Of a DNA stretch of 64,000 nt, positions 58,809 through 64,000 are shown piece after piece. Below the pieces are notes generated by a model. That model saw nothing but the letters and a program-made list of their open reading frames with translations, was not told the origin of the DNA and ran no database searches. The stretch comes from JAXGMV01 sp040772085 (GTDB lineage Bacteria; Chloroflexota; Anaerolineae; Anaerolineales; Anaerolineaceae), in the NCBI GenBank assembly GCA_040772085.1, contig JAXGYU010000001.1, positions 1,922,001 to 1,986,000 of the forward strand. The letters run 5' to 3'. The translations under genes and the position numbers were made by a program. How positions within the stretch are numbered: position 1 is the first letter of the stretch; each line of letters starts with the position of its first letter.

Positions 58809-59759
58809 TTATTTTGGCAGAAACGCAGGATCGATACTATCCTCATAACGCAATTCGCGTTCAACCAGTTTCTTCTCAGTGACCCAGCGCAGCGCGTCAG
58901 CAAACTGATTCTGGTCAGGCACGCTGGCAGTCGGGAAGGGCGGAACGCTGAAGCCGCTCTCGATGATTTCGGCCGGCACCAGTTTTTGGTCAGCCAGCAG
59001 TTTGTTGTATCCCGTCGGATTACTGTTAATGTCCTTGACCGCCAATTCAACTGCCGCCAGGAACGCTTTGACCTGGGCGGGATGATCCTTGAGGGTTTCG
59101 TTGCGGAAGGCAAAGATGCTTGAACTCAATTCGGGAACAATGGTGTCGTCGGCGACCAGCACGGCACCCTTCTTGATCAGCAGCGATGCCAGCGGATCAG
59201 GCATCACGGCAGCCTTCAGCTCGCCGCTCTGCAGCAGGGCGGTGCGGTCGGCAATTTTTGGCACCGCCAGTTTCTTGACTTCATTCAGGCTCACGCCTGC
59301 TTTTTCAAGCACGCGGTCGGCCACATATTCGATCACGGTGCCTTGCGAGATACCAATCTCGACGCCGCGTAAATCTTCGGGCGACTTAATGCCGCTGTTG
59401 GCGGATGCCAGGATACGAAAGAGCGCTGCCTCGGATGACGCGGTGCGCGCGAAGCGTACGATCTTGATCTGAGGCTCATTGCGGTTGTAGTACAGGGTCG
59501 TGACAAGCTCGCTCAGCATGCCGTCCACCTGTTTCGACTGCATCAACTGGTCACGCTCCGGAGCGGAGGGCACCAGCACAATTTCGACCTTGACGCCCTG
59601 CTGCTCAAAGTAGCCGGCTTCCTGTGCCACGAACAATGGCAGGGAGTCCAGCACTGGCAAGGCGGCGACTTTCAGGACGGGCGTTTCCGCAGGTTTGGGT
59701 GAACACGCTGTGAAGATCAGGGGCAGGATGAACAAGAGCAAAAACAGAACACGCTTCAT
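58809..59759 (-). CDS. ABC transporter substrate-binding lipoprotein (NMT1/THI5-like)
   Basis: A 316-residue lipoprotein with lipobox FTAC (Cys19) and a periplasmic-binding fold of the NMT1/SsuA type: VAALPVLDSLPLFVAQEAGYFEQQGVKVEI, then QLMQSKQVDGMLSELVT and GVEIGISQGTVIEYVADRVL. Candidates for the ligand are thiamine precursors, sulfonates or nitrate-like anions; residues do not decide. The frame runs to 59798, but GGAG seven bases ahead supports the ATG at 59759. An inverted repeat lies across its probable -10. Confidence 0.92.
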   Translation of the reverse strand: MKRVLFLLLFILPLIFTACSPKPAETPVLKVAALPVLDSLPLFVAQEAGYFEQQGVKVEIVLVPSAPERDQLMQSKQVDGMLSELVTTLYYNRNEPQIKIVRFARTASSEAALFRILASANSGIKSPEDLRGVEIGISQGTVIEYVADRVLEKAGVSLNEVKKLAVPKIADRTALLQSGELKAAVMPDPLASLLIKKGAVLVADDTIVPELSSSIFAFRNETLKDHPAQVKAFLAAVELAVKDINSNPTGYNKLLADQKLVPAEIIESGFSVPPFPTASVPDQNQFADALRWVTEKKLVERELRYEDSIDPAFLPK

Positions 59760-59791
59760 AGGAATGCTCCGGGAGACGGAATGATAAACAC

Positions 59792-59814
59792 GCGACAACT
59801 ATATCATTTGTCGC
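59792..59814. promoter_or_regulatory. Inverted repeat overlapping the ABC operon promoter
   Basis: GCGACAA (59792-59798) and TTGTCGC (59808-59814) flank a 9-bp AT-rich centre. On the reverse strand TATAGT at 59803-59798 could be the -10, so a bound protein would repress the importer. Confidence 0.45.
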
Positions 59815-59850
59815 TCAGTTTCTGTGGATTTTCTGACCTCGCGCAGGCAA

Positions 59851-59885
59851 AAATTAAGGTGCATGGCACTGCTGCCATGCACCTT
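59851..59885 (-). terminator. Terminator of the panE-like gene
   Basis: A perfect 13-bp stem (59856-59868 with 59873-59885) with loop CTGC; on the reverse strand it is followed by AATTTTTG. Confidence 0.85.
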
Positions 59886-59932
59886 GTAAAAATTAACCTA
59901 AATCAATGGCCGACTGTCACTTGCAGACGGCG

Positions 59933-60853
59933 CTATTTGCGGCTTTCCGCCAGGTGTTTGCTGACCATGTCATAGGCTGGTGTGGGCACACCGTATTTCT
60001 TGCCGAGGCGCGGGACTTCGTAAATCAGTCCATCCACCTCGGAGTCGCCGCCTTTGGCCCAGTCACGCTGGAAGGAAGTGCGCACGTTGTACTCGTAACC
60101 GTCGATGCCGGCGAGAGTCGACTCGCGTAGCGGTTTCTTGAACTGAATGCCCATCTTGTCCGCGATAGCTGCCACTTCATCGATCAGCTTGATCAGCAGG
60201 TCGCGTTTCTCACCGGCTGGCTGCAGGTCGCCGGCTGATGCGTCGAAGTATGAGCCCGCCGCGGCGAAGGGCGAGATAAAGCCGAACTTCACCATCGCGT
60301 CGCGGGTGATGTCATCTGACACCGTCGTGTCGATGCCGGCCGCCCGCAGGTCCTGGGCGATCTCGTCCAGCAATGGAGAAGCGTCCTTCTGATCCCGGGG
60401 ACCGAAGACCAGTCTGAACAGGGTTGTGTTCTTGCGGATGACTCCCGGGCCCTCAATATTGGCGGAGATAAAGACCGTGCCGTCAGTTGCCAGACCGTGC
60501 GGCATGACTTCCTGGATTCGGGCGCCGGTGCCAAAGACGTTGGAGAGCGGGATGACTACAGTCTCCGGCTTTACCACCCTGGCAATGAATGGCAGGATTT
60601 CGTTCAGAGAATAATCCTTCACGCCGACGATGATCACGTCCGGTTGGTCGTGATATGAAGCTTCGTCGCTGCCCTTGACCGAAGGAACCTGCACGGTCCC
60701 GCGGTCAACGGTGATGATGGTCAGACCCTTTTCCTGGATCGCTTTCAGATGTTCACCGCGCGCGATAACCGTGACGTCCTGGCCTGCCTCAGCCAGATTG
60801 GCTGCCATACTGCCGCCGGTACCGCCCGCGCCGATAATGAGATATTTTCGCAT
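59933..60853 (-). CDS. 2-dehydropantoate 2-reductase family protein
   Basis: A 306-residue NADPH-dependent ketopantoate-reductase-family enzyme. The Rossmann motif IGAGGTGGSMAANLAEAG is at the N-terminus, VIIVGVKDYSLNE follows, and the C-terminal domain contains SPFAAAGSYFD and RTSFQRDWAKGGDSEVDGLIYEV with the usual Ser/Asp catalytic surroundings. The canonical product is pantoate for coenzyme A, but the family has many paralogues of other function. GGAG precedes the ATG. Confidence 0.87.
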   Translation of the reverse strand: MRKYLIIGAGGTGGSMAANLAEAGQDVTVIARGEHLKAIQEKGLTIITVDRGTVQVPSVKGSDEASYHDQPDVIIVGVKDYSLNEILPFIARVVKPETVVIPLSNVFGTGARIQEVMPHGLATDGTVFISANIEGPGVIRKNTTLFRLVFGPRDQKDASPLLDEIAQDLRAAGIDTTVSDDITRDAMVKFGFISPFAAAGSYFDASAGDLQPAGEKRDLLIKLIDEVAAIADKMGIQFKKPLRESTLAGIDGYEYNVRTSFQRDWAKGGDSEVDGLIYEVPRLGKKYGVPTPAYDMVSKHLAESRK

Positions 60854-61081
60854 GTCACCCTCTCCTCATGTTTTGATAGGTTAATTTTAGCAAAGCTTGC
60901 ATGAATCTGCCTCGTTCTGGCAAGCTGGCAGCATTTTATGAGCGCGCGGCGCGTTACAAGCTTTATGTCCGTTGGCGTCTCGTCGTAATAAAGTAGTAAC
61001 CCGAGCGACGGTATTATCAATCAGCTAGCGCGGTAAACTCCGACAAGGCTAGTCAGTTGTGATTAGGTATAGAATGACTTT

Positions 61082-61273
61082 TTACAAGTCAAGATCATCA
61101 AGCAGGCTGGGCACGATTATCTGGTCAGGCTTGATACTGTAATCCCAGTCCGACCGCATGAATTCTTCAAACTCGGCCACCACTTCCGGCGGCGCACCAG
61201 GCAGTAAATGCCAATTATCGACCTCGTCAACGAAGAATGGACTATCGAGAAAATTCGGTCTGATAAATATCAT
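61082..61273 (-). CDS. Small hypothetical protein
   Basis: A 63-residue acidic protein (pI low; ending SLLDDLDL) of no family I recognise. An earlier ATG at 61291 is in frame, but GAGG five bases before the ATG at 61273 makes the latter likelier. Sequence such as FEEFMRSDWDYSIKPD suggests a short helix and coil. No neighbours on the same strand are close enough to tell its role. Confidence 0.5.
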   Translation of the reverse strand: MIFIRPNFLDSPFFVDEVDNWHLLPGAPPEVVAEFEEFMRSDWDYSIKPDQIIVPSLLDDLDL

Positions 61274-61417
61274 GGCAACCTCTTGAGACATCCACCCAGA
61301 ATTTCCTCAGCCAATCACGCCATCTTGAGCGGTGTCTTACACATTGGATTGTACCTCAGTACAACTCTCTTTCACATATAACGGTAAATTACTTGGCGCC
61401 TTTATAGTACAACCGGT

Positions 61418-61753
61418 TCACAATTTTGTAAGTGTGCTGGCCACCAGATGGATAATCAGCAGCAGCAGGTAAGGAAGGCTGTAGATCGGCTTGCCCATCT
61501 GCCAGAAGGTCAGCAGCGGCAGGCTGAGCATGACCGCCTTGCCTATCAGCAGCCACGGCATCGTCAGCCGGTGACCGGCGGTTGGCGCGAATAGCATCGC
61601 CCAGATGATAGCGAATAAGGCGAACGCCGCGATGGCGAGCAGCCATTTCAGCCAGGCTGGACTTGTCACCAGGTTATAGGCGAACCTGCTGAAGAGAATG
61701 ATTGCCGCGAGCTCGAGCGCGAATGCCAGGACGTCTTTGATTGTCAGTTGCAT
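61418..61753 (-). CDS. YrdB/DUF2568 family membrane protein
   Basis: A 111-residue protein with four transmembrane helices. It matches the YrdB (DUF2568) pattern: LTIKDVLAFALELAAIILF in helix 1, IIWAMLFAPTAGHRL after helix 2 and LTFWQMGKPI near helix 3. The function of the family is unknown. The ATG is preceded by AGAGGTGAT; a GTG three codons earlier is also in frame. Confidence 0.82.
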   Translation of the reverse strand: MQLTIKDVLAFALELAAIILFSRFAYNLVTSPAWLKWLLAIAAFALFAIIWAMLFAPTAGHRLTMPWLLIGKAVMLSLPLLTFWQMGKPIYSLPYLLLLIIHLVASTLTKL

Positions 61754-61935
61754 CTGGATCACCTCTAAAATTTTTCAAGTCAATAAACACTACACATGCC
61801 ATGAAACCTATCTTACAATAAATTGGTCACACTTTCATCTGCCAGTCATGCCGAAAAGAAACGGAGGGTGCCGGTGGGTGATGGTTTTGACCAATCAGCA
61901 TCTGAACAACTATTCCATCATCGGAGGTATCAGCT

Positions 61936-62967
61936 ATGAGTACCCTGGCATTCGACAGCGACTATATGGAAGGGGCTCATCCAGCCATCATGGCGCGGAT
62001 GATGGAGACCAACTTTGAGCAAACCCCCGGTTATGGCATGGACCATTATTGTGCTTCGGCGCGCGAGAAGATCCGCAAGGCGTGCGGGACGCCGGACGCG
62101 GCGGTTCACTTTATGGTGGGCGGCACGCATACCAACATCACGGTCATCGATGGGCTGCTGCGCCCGCATGAAGGCGTGATCTCAACGCGCATGGGGCATA
62201 TCAGCGTTCACGAAGCCGGGGGCGTGGAAGCGACCGGGCATAAAGTGCTGGTTGTGCCGGATATCGACGCCAAACTGACTGCGCGGGCCGTCAGGCAGTA
62301 CTTGCAGGATTTCTATAACGATCAGACCCATGAGCATATGGCCTGGCCCGGCATGGTGTATATCTCGCATCCGACCGAATACGGCACGCTGTATACGAAA
62401 GAGGAGCTGAGCCAGCTCGATGAGCTATGCGCTGAGTACAACATCCCGCTCTTTCTCGACGGCGCCCGGATGGGCTATGGACTGACAGCCGATCACACTG
62501 ATCTCACCCTTGAGGATATTGCCAGCTATTGTGATGTGTTTTACATCGGCGCCACCAAGGTCGGTGCCTTGTTCGGTGAAGCGGTCGTGATCCCGTCGCC
62601 AACTTTGATCCCACGCTTTTACACGCTGATGAAGCAGCACGGCGGTATGCTCGCCAAGGGCAGGCTGCTCGGCATCCAGTTTGATACGCTCTTTACCGAC
62701 GACCTTTACTTCAAAATCGCCAGGCACGCCATCGACATGGCGATGAAACTGCGCAGCGCGTTTATTGAGAAGGGGTATCGGCTGTTCATTGATTCGCCGA
62801 CTAACCAGCAATTCATCATCGTTGAGAACACTCAGATGGCGAAGCTGGCAGAAAAAGTTTCGTTCAGTTTCTGGGAAAAGGTGGATGAATCGCATACCGC
62901 CATCCGGTTCGCGACCAGTTGGGCAACTAGGGAAGAAGATGTCGATGCCCTGATTGGATTGCTTTAG
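61936..62967 (+). CDS. ltaE: Low-specificity L-threonine aldolase-like PLP enzyme
   Basis: A 343-residue fold-type I PLP enzyme of the threonine aldolase/beta-eliminating lyase family. Features are VGGTHTNITVIDGLL, HEAGGVEATGHKV, HPTEYGTLYTKEEL, LDGARMGYGL and the PLP lysine in FYIGATKVGALFGEAVV. It would cleave threonine or allo-threonine to glycine and acetaldehyde; relatives act on other beta-hydroxy amino acids. CGGAGG lies before the ATG. A flavodoxin/ferredoxin gene follows 61 bases later. Confidence 0.88.
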   Translation: MSTLAFDSDYMEGAHPAIMARMMETNFEQTPGYGMDHYCASAREKIRKACGTPDAAVHFMVGGTHTNITVIDGLLRPHEGVISTRMGHISVHEAGGVEATGHKVLVVPDIDAKLTARAVRQYLQDFYNDQTHEHMAWPGMVYISHPTEYGTLYTKEELSQLDELCAEYNIPLFLDGARMGYGLTADHTDLTLEDIASYCDVFYIGATKVGALFGEAVVIPSPTLIPRFYTLMKQHGGMLAKGRLLGIQFDTLFTDDLYFKIARHAIDMAMKLRSAFIEKGYRLFIDSPTNQQFIIVENTQMAKLAEKVSFSFWEKVDESHTAIRFATSWATREEDVDALIGLL

Positions 62968-63028
62968 AAGTTTCGGGCGAACAGACCACAAATTAATCAT
63001 ATGGGTTGATAATTAGCCGAGGTAAAAA

Positions 63029-63802
63029 ATGCCCGTCTTTCCGCTTTTTTACAGCCCTACTTATACGGCTGAGCGTGTCACCCTCAAGGTCGCTCAGCAG
63101 CTTGCTGCTGGTCTGGATATGCCTGTGACGCCGCTGAATATTACGCTGCCCGATGGGCGGGAAACGCAGTGCGCTTTCGGTCCGGATGACGTTCTGGTGC
63201 TTGGCTACCCCGTCTATGGCGGGCGCGTCCCGGTGTATATCGAGGACTATATTCATAGTCTGTGCGGCAGGCAGACCAAAGCCGTACTGCTGGCGTTGTA
63301 TGGCAACCGTGCCATCGAAGATGCTTTGATCGAAGGGGCTGATATTCTGGGCGAGCATGGATTTCAGGTGATGGCTGCCGGCGCTTTCATTGGCGAACAC
63401 TCCTTTACCAGGAAGCTTGCCGGCGGCAGGCCGGATAACGAGGATCTGACTGTTGCTGCTGCGTTCGGCAAACAGATCGCGGAGAAGATCCAGTCAGGGA
63501 ATATGGCAGCGCCTGACCTCCCCGGGAACCGGCCTTACAAGGAGCGCAAGCCGCCAATGGTCATCAAGCCATTCACGACCAGTGACTGCTTTGATTGCAT
63601 GGTATGCGCTGAAGGCTGCCCGGTGGGAATTATCAGCCACAGCGATCCGCGCGTTGTCGGGGAGGGCTGCACCCGCTGTCATGCCTGTGTTAAGCATTGC
63701 CCGGTCAATGCCAAATATTTCAGGAACACTGAGCTGGACAAGCTGAAGACCTGGCTAATTGAAAATTTTACCAGCCGCAAAGAAATTGAACTCTTTCTGT
63801 GA
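63029..63802 (+). CDS. EFR1-family flavodoxin/ferredoxin fusion
   Basis: A 257-residue electron-transfer protein. Residues 1-150 are flavodoxin-like (FPLFYSPTYTAERVT, VLGYPVYGGRVPVYI, LLALYGNRA). The C-terminal part holds two 4Fe-4S motifs: CFDCMVCAEGCP and CTRCHACVKHCP. This matches EFR1-type proteins. It likely carries electrons from a reductase to an unknown acceptor. The next gene also encodes a flavoprotein 13 bases downstream, so they may work together. Confidence 0.9.
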   Translation: MPVFPLFYSPTYTAERVTLKVAQQLAAGLDMPVTPLNITLPDGRETQCAFGPDDVLVLGYPVYGGRVPVYIEDYIHSLCGRQTKAVLLALYGNRAIEDALIEGADILGEHGFQVMAAGAFIGEHSFTRKLAGGRPDNEDLTVAAAFGKQIAEKIQSGNMAAPDLPGNRPYKERKPPMVIKPFTTSDCFDCMVCAEGCPVGIISHSDPRVVGEGCTRCHACVKHCPVNAKYFRNTELDKLKTWLIENFTSRKEIELFL

Positions 63803-63815
63803 TCAGGGAGGTTAA

Positions 63816-64000
63816 ATGGCCAAAAAGATTCTGATCCTTTCAGGAAGTCCGCGCTTGGGCGGCAACTCGGAGCGCCTGTGCCTGGAGTTCGCGCGCGGTG
63901 CACGAGAAGTCGGGCATGAAGTGGGACTGATTTATCTGGCTGAAAAAGAGATCGCCTATTGTGATGGCTGCAATGCCTGTGCTGAGAGTCACCGCTGCAT
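63816..64000 (+). CDS. NADPH-dependent FMN reductase/flavodoxin family protein, 3' truncated by the window
   Basis: Only the first 61 residues are visible. It begins MAKKILILSGSPRLGGNSE, the FMN phosphate-binding loop of the iron-sulfur flavoprotein/NADPH-dependent FMN reductase family, and contains CDGCNACAESHRC, a Cys-rich segment used in such proteins for a 4Fe-4S cluster. AGGGAGG precedes the ATG. It is coupled to the EFR1 gene, suggesting a small redox operon. Confidence 0.82.
   Translation, partial: MAKKILILSGSPRLGGNSERLCLEFARGAREVGHEVGLIYLAEKEIAYCDGCNACAESHRC

Noticed and set aside
59760..59932. TPP-type riboswitch upstream of the ABC importer
   Set aside because: No thi-box core (CUGAGA with ACCUGA) is present; only an inverted repeat and a terminator of the neighbouring gene were found.

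Overview
The window reads as one contiguous piece of a moderately GC-rich bacterial chromosome, densely packed with genes on both strands and split into many short operons. The most likely source is a member of the Chloroflexota (Anaerolineae-like). This is inferred from six lipoproteins with Thr/Pro-rich linkers, a ClpC starting with the sequence MAG, an adenosine-specific kinase, a DUF385/F420-type protein and many small membrane-protease genes. No 16S rRNA or other decisive marker is present. No tRNA, rRNA, CRISPR array, complete insertion sequence or prophage was seen.

Layout. 1-4553: end of an unrecognised gene, mutY, an aldo/keto reductase, a phosphatase-like protein, a membrane dipeptidase and methylglyoxal synthase. 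4554-5264: AT-rich gap in front of dnaA. 5265-11739: dnaA, lipoproteins, adenosine-specific kinase, a PilZ-like protein, and a reverse-strand cassette rhomboid protease - Clp-fold protease - membrane coiled-coil protein. 11819-20431: murJ and a drug/metabolite transporter; a reverse operon S51 peptidase - DUF385 - PPC/DUF296; a reverse operon of two lipoproteins and a glycosyltransferase; a PfkB-like kinase; a BioF2-like acyltransferase. 20587-33141: MEMO1-like protein, SixA-like phosphatase, priA with a thioesterase, MFS transporter, SH3 and WD40 lipoproteins, a flippase-like membrane protein and a FAD oxidoreductase.

33347-45610 is a housekeeping block: M23 peptidase, rho, yjbQ, gyrA, birA, a cysteine-desulfurase-like enzyme and clpC. 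It is interrupted by a 0.8 kb intergenic array of seven hairpin-forming repeats. 45785-55144: a polytopic membrane protein, M42 peptidase, thioesterase, Rrf2 regulator, then a forward operon of a membrane protein, two tandem MFS transporters, hutI, an HD hydrolase and an inositol-monophosphatase-like enzyme. 55220-64000: membrane protein, menA-like prenyltransferase, a three-gene ABC importer, a ketopantoate-reductase-like enzyme, two small genes, a threonine-aldolase-like enzyme, an EFR1-type flavodoxin/ferredoxin and the start of an FMN-reductase-like gene.

The most notable signals are: (i) a recurrent promoter layout in which a -10 hexamer lies only 6-8 nt before a start codon with no ribosome-binding site, implying leaderless mRNAs for murJ, priA, birA, menA, a thioesterase and a flippase-like gene, plus a six-codon leaderless leader peptide coupled to an MFS gene; (ii) the hairpin repeat array, bracketed by a second 28-nt repeat; (iii) an AT-rich island before dnaA bracketed by related palindromic motifs; (iv) the three-gene membrane protease cassette. 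None is proven to be a new system; the first two are the best supported directly by sequence.
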